DNA from: Acanthaster planci
Lineage: Eukaryota > Echinodermata > Asteroidea > Valvatida > Acanthasteridae
Assembly: GCF_001949145.1 (NCBI RefSeq)
Contig: NW_019091358.1
Coordinates: 1,684,240-1,748,239, forward strand
Direction of reading: 5' to 3'
Length of the DNA stretch: 64,000 nt
Part shown: in pieces, positions 1 through 11,500 of the stretch
How positions within the stretch are numbered: position 1 is the stretch's first letter
Layout of the letters: every line of letters starts with the position of its first letter
The notes under the pieces: model-generated
Databases searched by the model: none
What the model saw: the letters and a program-made list of their open reading frames with translations, nothing else
What the model was told of the DNA's origin: nothing
Translations under genes and position numbers: made by a program

Positions 1-369
1 AGGAAATCCTTCGGCCGTTAAAAGGTCAGGCCTTACTGAGTGGCTTGCTTAAGAAAACATGGCCATCCTTTCCTTGGATTAATGTGTGATTGAATTGGAT
101 CTTCAAAATAGAGCAAAGGAAACACATTTCAACAACATGCTGGTGTGGAATATTGCAGGGTACTACCTTCTTGAATTGTGATGGAACCTTTCATTTGGTA
201 AATTAGATTATCATGAAAAGGTCCCAGTGGGCTAAACTGTATTACAACTACACATGTGGGTATGATGAGGTTGGAAGCACATCAAGAAACGTATGTCTTT
301 CCATGAGGGGATGCACACAGTTTTTAGGAACTGATTGATAACCGTAAGGCTTTACAATGTTGGCTGAAG

Positions 370-521
370 CAGAGGGCCCAGTGGTATCCCCCAACTTTAA
401 GGCAGGTCCTACATTTATAATGGGGTGGGATTTTTAATGGATACGTGTAGGTCTTTCAATGACTGATGCCTGATGGTCTTACAACTGGTCCCCCACTTTT
501 AAAATCATTCCACCATGACTG
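370..521 (+). repeat. Dispersed 130-150 bp repeat, copy 1
   Basis: It shares the order of blocks with four other places: a run of C and an aggtcctacatttataatgg-like block, then atgactgatgcctgatggtc, then acaactggtcccccac followed by aaaatcattcc. Copies 4 and 5 are on the same strand at 47790 and 52700; copies 2 and 3 are inverted at 15781 and 17322. The family identity is unknown. Confidence 0.7.
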
Positions 522-1440
522 CCCATAGAGGCCATAATTATATGCCCCTTCAATGTATGAGCAGACTCCCTCTTTACAACTAGTCCCAGGCTATGTGAAG
601 TGAATCTTGAACAGAAGCACTTTGTAAATCCAGTGCAGAGTAAAGATGGATTGGGTGACAGATTAATCACAGTCTTGTTAACAAATGGTGAAATGCATGA
701 AGTTTGTGAGTGATGAGATTGTGGATGTTTATTTGATGGAGTATATGGAACACTGATCTCAGCTTCAAAGCTTTTGCCACACAGTTTGTGGTATCATTAA
801 AAAGGTTCCAAATCCGTAGCCATGCCAAAGTCCTTTTGTGGGTGCATGAGCTGTCACTGCTCTAAATGAAAACTCCAAAAGTGTGGGTGTGTTCCTTGCT
901 GTATGGTTTGGCCTTTGCTAGGGACTTTGCTAGATTATTGTACTTTTAATTTACCTTTGAGCAAGATAAATCTTTTAATGTGGGGAAGAGTCATATTGCC
1001 TACAGTAGCTTTATATTAAGTTCCAACCAATTGTGTGGTTGCCTCACGTGAATTGTGGTTTCCCTCCCCAATTGATAGTAACATGTAAAGGTTAAAAAGC
1101 ATGTACAGTGTGGGGATGGAAGTGTGGCTTGTACTTTTGATATGCTAAGTGCCTTTCCGAATATAGATTTATTGGTGATAATGCTGTACTCATAGAGCTA
1201 GTCCAACCGACATATTAACATCAGTTTTCTTTATGCCTCTTTAGGTGTGTGGAAATTCATATGAAAATTAAAGGCTTAAGGACTGTCCAGGTTAATTAAC
1301 TTACTGACAAGATTCTTTGTTGGCCTGAGTGATATTAGCTTAGTCCACAACAAGGTCACATGGCATAAATTACACATATTTATATGTATCCCTCCAAAAT
1401 GTACCTGTTTACTCTTAAACCCTTTTAACACTATAGAAAT

Positions 1441-1770
1441 CTCAGGGTTGATGCGGGGCTTGTGCAAGATTGAAAACTGGCAACAATTCATACTTGAAAA
1501 TATTCGACCCTGTGCCAACCCTGCATTAACCCTGAGATTGAGTTCAATCCTGATTGAACTCAACCCTGCTCCAGACTCATGAAGGGTTAATATTTTTCAA
1601 TCCAGGTTAAAAATTCATACATTCATCATTGGCATATCCAGGTTGAACTCGAACCTGATAAGCTGGGTTTGCATGAAGCATATGAGAAGCAATGTCGGGT
1701 TGAACTTGAGTTGAAACATTGAATGTTCGACCCAGCGCAGTCATGGGCTTGCCCAAGGTTGATTTCAACT
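1441..1770. repeat. Cluster of small foldbacks
   Basis: ctcagggttgatgc (from 1441) pairs with gcattaaccctgag (to 1536). Next to it, ttgagttcaatc (1538-1549) and gattgaactcaa (1552-1563) form a perfect 12-bp hairpin. Related gggttgaac and gttcgaccc words recur to 1770. It looks like the remains of one or more foldback elements. Confidence 0.6.
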
Positions 1771-2366
1771 GGGGTTTAGAGGCTGCAGTGTGAAACAGCT
1801 GTTAATTTAGGTATCATGCAGCTGTGCAACCCCCCAACCCACCAAAAAAGAAAACAAATATTGGAGGGAGGTTCAGGCAAATGTAGTTTTGTTATTCTTT
1901 CCGATAGTTTCCATATATACTGCATTAAACATATGTTGCAATTTCACTTCTTTCACTTTAAATCTTCTTCAGTTTTTGCTTTTCTTTCTTTTACCCTCTT
2001 ATTTTTTTAAAGCTCCATCATCATTGGCATGTGGGAGGGAGGCAGGAAAGAGGCACTTGCCCCTCCTCCTTTGCCCCCTTGATTAATGAATAAAAAATAA
2101 GCAAAGAAAAAAGAAAAACAATGAACAAGGAAGGAGGAAAAGGAACAAATTTCCTGAAGGGTAATTACTGCCCTTCAACCGTTGATGGTTTGTCAACTTG
2201 CCATGGATGTGTATCTTGCCTTTGCTTCGAAAGAGCATTGTCCATGTCCAGTGTTACCCACTCGGTCACATAGTTCCTTCGGGAAACTGAGATGAAATGT
2301 TTGCTTGTGATGAGTTGAAAAAAGTTCTTAATTGACTTTTCAATTCTGCTTACCTCATTATTGCAG

Positions 2367-2571
2367 GAAATAGGTTGTGATGGCATCCTGGGCTCTGGCC
2401 TCAAGTTGGACAAGTGCGGCGTGTGTGGAGGCACCAACACCCAGTGTGAGGTGATGTCCGGTGTCTTCACCACCAATAACATGGGGCACGGCTACCACAA
2501 GATCACCACCATACCAACGGGAGCCATGTACATCAATGTCACTGAGCTCACCAAGAGCAGGAATTACTTGG
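2367..2571 (+). CDS. ADAMTSL exon 1 of window: cysteine-rich end and spacer start
   Basis: The acceptor is ttattgcag before 2367 and the donor is GTCAGT at 2572. It encodes 68 codons plus one base, beginning EIGCDGILGSG. It contains DKCGVCGG, the signature joining the cysteine-rich module to the spacer in ADAMTS and ADAMTSL proteins. The remainder (HKITTIPTGAMYINVTEL) is the first beta-strand region of the spacer, with an NVT N-glycosylation sequon. The single leftover G joins CT of the next exon to make Ala, giving NYLALEG. Confidence 0.9.
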
Positions 2572-5500
2572 GTCAGTAGGCATAGATCTGGAGACAGGGT
2601 TTTAGGATCAACCCTCCCCCTCACACTAAGTGCAAATTTTTAATTTAATGTTTAGTGGCCTGAGTCTAAAGGTTAGATCCCTTAAAAAGTATTAATTATG
2701 TAGGGGTGTTATTTTGCATGTACAGTTAAGGACAAAACAAACAGATTAATGGCTTCACCAATGGTGAAAACTACATGTACGCCCCTTGTGTGAACAGAAA
2801 TGTTTCCAACCCCCCCCTTAGAAATCTTAGATCCTCTTTTGGTCAGGAACTTGAAATGTTTGAAAGACTGTTTAGTCATTCATTTGTTACCTTAAATCAT
2901 TTGACATTGTCATTACCCCTTGTAAATCCACTCACAATTCCAGGGGATGTGAGCCAATTGGTTATCCCTGTTATCATAGCATCAGATTTGAGTTTAGGGA
3001 ACATGAGCTTTGTAAAAACCATTTTGTTCTGAAATTATCCTGTTTGTGGGCAGTTTAAAGGATGTATTCATCACCATCATGATGATTCAGGAAATCATCC
3101 ACAGTAGAGGAAGAGTGAAAACTTCCCATTTGCCATGTGGTTTGTTTGTCATGTATTGTCATGTCCCCTAATTATTGTCACTGCTGCATATGTGTAGAGA
3201 TTAGAAATTAGGTTATTTTAGCAAGAATGGCAGTGAGTTAATTACTTTCTTTGCACTTACCTGAGCATTAAACTGCATGCTTTTAACACAGATGTAGATG
3301 GACATGCACAATTTAGGTTTAAAGGAACAAGGTGCCCTGATGTCAAGGGGATTATGTAATGATCAATTGCCAAATTAATTTGATCTTTTGAAAACAAGAA
3401 TATGCATGTTTCATACACATGTTTGTAGCCTGTATTTCACAGAACTTACATGTACTTGACTTGAGTCAGATTACTATTTGCAATTCTTTCTAAACTTTAT
3501 AAAATGATGCCATAAACTTTCCATCCCATCATCCGACTTAAGGGGCCATGGTTTCACGTTGTATTGGGGGAGGCTTCCCCAAGAAGCCAGCTCAGCAGGT
3601 CGGTTACTTGGGCCAGGCCCCAGTAAGTGTGAGATGTCATGTGAATGTGAAATTGAATGCAGTCCCACTGACACAAGTGAGGACAGAAGAAGAATGAAAC
3701 CAAAAGCACTGTGTGTGAAACTGATGAGGAGTTTATTTCCTAAATGCTACAAACTCCTTTTGATTTCTTTCAGAATCCCATACTATCCTGGCTGTCCAAA
3801 GCCAGGTTGACAGGTTTTGTGTAATTTAGCAAAACTTAATTAATCAATAGAGTGAAAACAAAGGTTCAGGTTACCAGGTATACTAGTACTTTAAAAAAAA
3901 ATAAAATATATGATAACCATGGATAAATGCCTTTCAAACGGATTTATCATATGTAAAAAAAGAAAACCTCTTCATCTGTACAGCATTATTTGTTATTTCC
4001 AGTCAAATTTGTTTTGCATCATAGGATAGAACTGAAATTACAATTTGGTCATTTTCCCTTAGCCACTTGTTTCATTCCTTTTCTGAGATTTTTTTGTATG
4101 AACTGACTTGTAGACATTTTCCCTTGCTGAATATTTCTTTTATTTTGATCATTTGATTTGACAGCTCTTGAAGGTGTGAATGGAAACAAATACATCAATA
4201 TGGACTGGAAGATTGACCCTCCGGGCAACTACTCTGTCGCTGGCACATTTTTCATTTACAAAAGAATGCCTGGCAGAACAGGAGTCGGTGAGCAGTTACT
4301 TGCTGATGGACCTACTACAGAGGACCTGAATTTAATTGTAAGTAATTTTGCTATTTTGGGAAGGAAGAGGTTCCTGTGAGTGCTTGTACTTGTTGTTCTG
4401 CAATAGCTGGCTTCTCTGGTGGCAGAAGGGGCAAGGTGGCCCCCTTCCACTTGGCATGTCTTGTACAGAGTTTCATGTTTCCGCACTTGCATCACATACC
4501 TTTTTGGTACACGTCTTTAATGTTATGCAATCACTGTTAATTACTATGGGGCATAGGTCTGGTGTGGCAAAAATTACCTGCAAACTTTTGAATAGTTAAC
4601 TGACCATATCTACTTTCATTCGAGCAAAAAAGATAAATAGTCCAAGGAGGTCTGATAAAGTTAAAGTCCTTAACGTAGCTGTCTGAATTCATTTGTTTTG
4701 ATGTGTTCTTGTGAGTTTTAATGATAGAATTTGCTGGACTCTTTCTGGTTGGATGTTTTTATGACAAACATCTTGAAGTGATTTTCAGACTTAAAATGAT
4801 TTAATATTTATTTGTGGGCTATTCTAATTAAAGCAAGTGCCTACTGTTTCTTGTTTAAGTTGGCAAAATGTTTACACCTTGATTATGTCAATATTAAGTT
4901 GTTAATGTTCACCTTGAAATGTTCACAGATGTTCGTCTGTGTCCTCAGTGTTTGTGTTGGTGTATGCTCGAGGTAAGGATAAAAAATCAACTGGTCCCCT
5001 TGAATCCCATGTTTGTACAAGAACAATATTTACCTTACAGGCCACCATTTGTATTTTTATCTGTTTTGAAATTTATTTCCCTGCAGCTGATCAGCCAGCA
5101 AAAAAATCCCGGAATTTCTTATGAGTACTCTGTACCAAGAAAGATGCCTGGCCATGGGGTGGCATCCCCTATGTCCAGTTTGCCCCAGCCCAAGCCAGTT
5201 GTACCACAGAGGGGACAGGTTATCATCCGGCAGGATACTCCACAATCCAGGTCTCAGGTACAGCACTGTCTTTTAACCACTTGGTGAGGGAGGACATGTA
5301 AACACCATCCAGGAGCCTGGGTGAAATGCCGAGTGAGGACATGCCTTGACTGGGCTGAAATCTTAACAGTCAAGCATTCCTCAACTCGCCCCACCTTCAG
5401 TAGATGATTATTAACACCCTAATGCCCCTTTTGTTTTGTACACACACACAGAAAGTCCAAGAAGAGTGTTGAAGTGGACTCTGTCATGAACTTGGCTACT

Positions 5501-8500
5501 GTGCATTGCCTGTTGTGATAACAAATATTCTATGGGTACACCCTAGAGTCTTTAAAAATATGAAGTTGCTGTAAGAAATAGCATAGGAATACTTTTCGGA
5601 TGGCTCTTAAGCTTGTGATTCAATATTTGAAAAGTTCGCTGCTGTTTGTAGAAAGTCAAAAGGTTTTTGCCATAACTACAGATTAGTGCTCGGTTGGCTT
5701 TAAGGACACAAGTTCTCTTTCGGCTGTACTCTGCTTCATGTACATGTACCACTGCATGTTTCATGGAGTTGTCCAAAGTGGGAAATTCATGTGAAAGATT
5801 TTCCTTACATTTGCATGTTTTATAACATGCAGTTTTGTAGGCACCTAGCTGATTTTGTTGTCCGGCATAGGCTCAATGCCCAATGTACCTAGTGGATCAT
5901 CCAGCCATGTCCATTACCTATGACCTAAATGTTTGCAGATGCTGCATAGCATGTTGCAGCTATTTATGGACTCTGATGTGTTAAATCATCAGTAATGCCA
6001 TAATGTAAATGTACTCTCAATTTGCCAGAGCATCAATTCTAATAGTCCAATAAACAACTTCCTTGTCATTTCTGCTTCCCCAGAGGAGCACAAGTTTCCT
6101 CCAGTAACATGTCTCAGCCTCAGGCAACAGAAAATAAGCACTAACAAAAACTTTTGATTTGGCAGGTAATTGATGCAGGAAGACCCCAATATGAGGACTG
6201 ACAATTTAAGTGTCATGTGATCTACATCTGATTGACACTGATTTATGCTAACTGATTAGGAACAATTAGAGTCAATGAGCCAAAGGCAAGAGGCTTGAGA
6301 GTGAGATAACAGGATCAAACAAGGGTCAAGGGTCAAGCAAGGGCATGCAGGGTGTGACCCCCTGATGAGTAGCTGGCCCTCCTTTGGCAAAAACTATAAG
6401 CGTCAAAATTTACTATTGTTCTTGCAATCTGCCCCCTAGCTGATACGAAGGCCTCCCAATGCTTTGAAAGCGGCGATGAGGATGCTAATTTGACCTTTGC
6501 AGTTTTGTAAAATAAAAAGAAGCTGTGAACAGTGTGTTTGATTTAGCTAGGTTATAATCCCACCTTACTGTTTTCATTCCTAGAGCATAAAAGTGTACCC
6601 ATTTTTCTTGTTTTTTTGGCATTCATAGGTCAGTGGTGGTGTGTCATTGAGTACTTTCTTGAGTGCTGGCCAACCAGCCCCAGTCTTTCCGTCAACAGGC
6701 TCCAAAGAAAACCATGCACAGAGTCCTGTGGAACCATCAGCACAACCAGACGAAGGAACAAGCTTCAGTCCGCAGGGCCCAGAGACTGATCCCAGTGGCC
6801 AACTACAGAGTGATGGCCATCGGGGGTCAGATCGGGATGCCGAAACCCATCAACTGGGCAGTGACCACTCTGGCAACAAACATCTGGGGAAAGGTCGTGG
6901 GCACCATCGAGGTGCTGGCCAGCACGGGAATCATGATGCAGACAGAGGCCAAGATGACAGTGGTCCGAGCCGGAGTGAAGTTGGCAGCCGTCCCCGAGAC
7001 GACCAGCCAGAGGAACCACAAGCAGACAGCGGCTTTGCAACATATCCTGCTGAGCCTTTCAGCGGCGTTGGGACGCAGGCCAGGGAGCTGCCAGACTCAG
7101 TGTACCAGCAAGCAGTGTCTGCCAGAGAGCAGGGAGGAACTGGAAACCCCAGGCAGGGCCAACAATACCAGGCCCACAGGGATAGAGCCAATCCAGGAAG
7201 TGGCTCACACCTCGGCAGTAGTGGCCGCCGGCAGCATATCCAGCCCAACCCTCAACCAGTCAATCCATATCCAGGCAGATACCAAACTTTCCCTAATCCA
7301 AATCCTTATTACCCAAATGGAAATCCAAATCCTTACCCAAATTCTAATCACGATCCCAATCCATACCCAAATCGTAACCCATATCCCAACCAAAACCCCA
7401 ACCGGTACCCAAACCCCAACCCTTATCCTAATGGCAATCCGCAAAGACCCTATTCCAATGCCAAACCCAGTATGAATCCTTATCAGAGCCAAGGTGCTAA
7501 TCCTAACCCCTACCCCAATCCCAACCCTAAGCCAAACCCTGGTAACCCCTACCCGAACCCTTACCCAAACCGCTATCCTAATGGTCAGGACCCAGCATCG
7601 GGCAGGTCTCCATCCAACCCACAGCAGCCCCAGAGGCCCTACCTGGAAATTGACCCCATTGAGTCCCATCGTGGGAGCAGCGAGGGATCAAGCACTTTCG
7701 GCTCCAGTGATTTTTCAGCCCTGGAAGGCAGCCAGTATGGTAGCAGGGATTCACAGGCCAGATACGGCTGGATTGATGCAGGACTGACTGAGTGCTCTGC
7801 AAGCTGTGCTGGAGGTAAGCTTCTGAAACTTCATTCTATTGGATGCCATCTTTTGGCAATGTTTCCTTACAGCTAGCTTCTCTGCTAGGTTTTGAAATTT
7901 ACTGTTTCACATCATTTCCTTTTTGTAGTGAGAATGATTGCTAGACAAAAGAAATCAGTAATATTTTAGGGGTATGGAAGCATTTTTGGTTACTCTGTTA
8001 ATTAATGTGCTCTTTATAGTTGATTTCATTTTAATTGGATTAATCAGTATTTTGTGAAATATAAATCTTCCTTTCGGAAGATGCAAGATAATTACATTTA
8101 CCTAAATCCTCTTCGAGCAATAAATCTAAAACTTCCACATGTAGAACTTTAAACAAACTGTTTTTAGGTGTATAAAGACATTCTAAAACAAGCACATAGC
8201 CCCCTCTAAAAGTGGTCTTTAATGGAATTCACACAAATGTTTGTGAATAATTGAATGGTTGAACATTCATAAAGATTCAACAGAATATTCCTAAAAAATT
8301 TGCCCAAATTTATTCCACTTTTAATAAAAAAATTTCAGCTTTTTACAGTGATGATCACCTAACTGCTTTATTAGCTTTCTAGTGAACTTGTTTTGGAAGC
8401 ACATATAAAGCTGAATTGGAGAGTGGGCTGGGACTCAGATTTTTCTTTGTTTTTTGACTGCTTATTTTGAGATTCTTTCCTAAAAATCTTTGGCAACTGC

Positions 8501-11500
8501 CTGAAATTGCAAGATACCTTCTAAATTACCTTTAGCAATTCAATGATTGACAGAGAACGGAAATATTTCCGCCAGTCAGGGGTTAACTTGTCAGGATCTC
8601 GGTGAAGTGAGAGAGCACTGACATCATGGTGTACTCCTCTGGTCTTAAAATAACCCAGCTAGTCTTGTTTTTAAACAAATTTCTTCTGAAGCTGAAACGA
8701 GGGAAGTTATCGAGATTAGAACCATCAGTAGGTATGCCATGCTTTATTAGCACTGCCAAATCTATGCACTACCATTCAGTATCCCCCACCGAAAGGATTT
8801 TTATTATACTTGCCGACGTATGTTTGTTTTCATTTTTGTGATGTTGGTTGTGAAAAATTGGTAATTGGGATACTCGTATCTGAGAAGTTAAAAGATGTCA
8901 CTATTTGATAAAGGGTAAAAATTGCCTCTCTTGCAAAGGCACAGTTTGACATGTAATTCACAATCTGGTATTTCTTTAACGTGCATGTACCCATATGTGT
9001 ATGTAGCATACAGTGTTTAGTTTTCCCTTTAAACAATTTTCAAAGGACAGGGTAAAGGATGGTAGTGCAGGACATAGTTTACAGCTTGTCCTTAAATGTG
9101 GAAAGAGTTTCCATAGATAATAATCATCTCCCGAATTCAACTCCAACGTCAAGCATCAAAACTGTATCATGTCCTGTTATCCCCCAGCAACGCACTTGTA
9201 CCTCTTCCTCTTTTAATAAACCTTGGCAAGGACCCAGTTACTGTGGTCTTGTCTGCTATGACTCAACCCTAGTATTGATCAGGCATGTAGTAATGCTGAA
9301 TACATGTACAAACATGAACATATTGTTTTCATTTGGCATGTGTAAACACATGGTTGGAAATTATCCACATACTTCTGTCACTTTGTGCCAACACTGCACA
9401 TGAATTGTTTTTGCTGATTTGTGAGCTGACCTATGGTATATTGGATTAAAGTCTTTGAAAGCCACTCCTGATAAATCACTGTTTGTGGCTTTTCCATGCA
9501 GTTGTATGGGTACTACTGCATCATGCTTTTTCCAGGAAAGTGTTTTATGGGGTGCAGTCCTGTTCTTGTTTTAGTTCTTAGTATGAGGTAAAACTTTCAA
9601 AATCTTTCCCACTGTCTTTGCACACATTCTTACATTAAAAATTTACCTGAAAAATAGAAGTGGAAATTCCTACCATTTCAGAAAATAGCTGTAAAATCTG
9701 ATCAGTATAGGAAAGGGAAGCAAAGTTCGTAACAATGACATTAAGAAACTTAAGAACCATAATAATGTTCATTGCATAATTGTATAAAATTGGACTTTAA
9801 ATAAGGGACTTAGTGTGTAATGGGGTAGTTTCAAACTCATTTTTACAGGGTCTTCAGAAAGTTCAGATGACAATGGACCAAGCTAGGTTAGGTCCATAAT
9901 CATTCAGGGCCCCTACGAGTTTTAAAAGCACTACATTTTGTTTTAAATTGACCCATCTGGTTTTTATTTCTCTTCATTTATACCTTTTTGGTGGCAAAAT
10001 AAAAATAACTCGAAAATTCTTACCTTACCTTGTGGTTTTTGGAACACCCTTCTAACCATATGGATGGTTTGAGCCTTGCACTCGCAATACAATATCTCCC
10101 TGGTACAGAAATTGGTGCACGTTGTGCATGCTGTGATGCAGCATGCAGCTGAGCTCGTGTTAAGTGAAAATTTGATGCTGTATAAAATGTGAACTCATTG
10201 GTTGTGTCGCCCATACCTACATGACAACAATGACTGTCATGAATGAAGGTTGTAATCCACAAAGTAGGAGTCACAATTTCATATCAGGATTGTGCTAAAA
10301 AACCATGTTACTATTATTATCTATTCAAACCTGCCCATGTGAGAGGCTGTCAACTGATAGAAATGGGTAAACTTCCTTAGGTATTTATGAATAGTTGATT
10401 GCTTGAGACAATGTGCCTAGAAAATAACATAAATTAACCCTTTTTAAAATTTGAGGAAACAGGCCCCGATTTGCAAAAATTGTTCCAGGAGCCAAATCAT
10501 TATTTGTTTCCTCAGTCTCAGCCACAACATGAAGAGAGGGGCATTACTGAATTGATTTCATCCGAAGAAAATTTAGGCAGCTTGCCTAGTTTCCTTTGAA
10601 AAAGTTGAGTAAACTATTGACCTATACAATTTTCCATTTCAGTTCTGTTTTGTCTATGTGCAAGAACTACAGTAGTCTTAGTACATACCTGTTGCAATAA
10701 TAAATCTGCGTGCACAAATAGTGTATTTTCATGGAAGGCTTTCAGTGAAACTGGTTACACGTTACTGCTAATTGGACTCCATTTGAGAGTGACAGATCCC
10801 ATTTGGATAGACCTTCTTCACAAGTCCTTTTTCTTCACACGTTCCTTTTTTTCTACATCCTTTTTCTGGAAAGGCTGTTTTGATCTTGACAGCAGTGAGG
10901 GAAAATTCTGTTTTATGTATCTCATATCAGGGTATTCAAAGTTTGGATGGGGAAAATAATGTAGCAGGATACCCAAATTGCCTGCTTTCAACTGCCTTTG
11001 GCTCTTGTTGTCAGTGATTTTAAGAAGACCTTTCTGAAGTTTCTTGTGGTATTGCAACAGTATTATTTTTTTTGGGGGGGGGGAAAGGAGGGCTTGTCTT
11101 TGGTTTTGGTTCTTGTTGTTGTTTTGTCGTGTTTTGACTTAAGTATGATATCTTGTTTTCTCACCTAGATCTTTGGTGAATACAGGGTTCTCCTGAAGTA
11201 CACAGTACATGTGGTGGTATTTTTGTTTGGCAACCAACAGGAAATTGGCCTATTGCTCTAACCCTGCCTTCAGCCAGAGGTTGTGCATTATCTCTGCCCA
11301 CTGCACCTACCTCTCAACTTCCTTAAGACAAGGGGGCTTATCCCCAAAGATGCAAGGTAATTTTCCCGTGGGATCGGGCCCTTATGGAAATAGCAGGTCA
11401 TCTATGGGTGGTACCTCTTTACCCAAGGGGAAAGTCCTGCACTATTTAGCTCCAGATTTAGATTTTAAATTTTTCTCCTCCCTACTTTAAAAAGACCACT

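Larger units (their letters stand above)
1..2366 (+). other. ADAMTSL intron (5' end outside window)
   Basis: Non-coding, AT-rich sequence that ends in the acceptor of the first visible exon. It holds a copy of the dispersed repeat (370-521) and a cluster of small foldbacks (1441-1770). No other gene is seen. Confidence 0.75.

Noticed and set aside
2165-2482. 105-codon antisense open frame over ADAMTSL exon 1
   Set aside because: Shadow of the sense exon and its intron, with no recognisable domain.
6663-7475. 270-codon overlapping + frame in exon 4
   Set aside because: It does not join in phase with exon 3 or with the TSR at the end of the exon; it is a by-product of repetitive composition.
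7205-7669. 154-codon antisense open frame across the NPY repeat
   Set aside because: It is a low-complexity mirror of the ADAMTSL repeat; the sense frame is supported by splice phase and the TSR.
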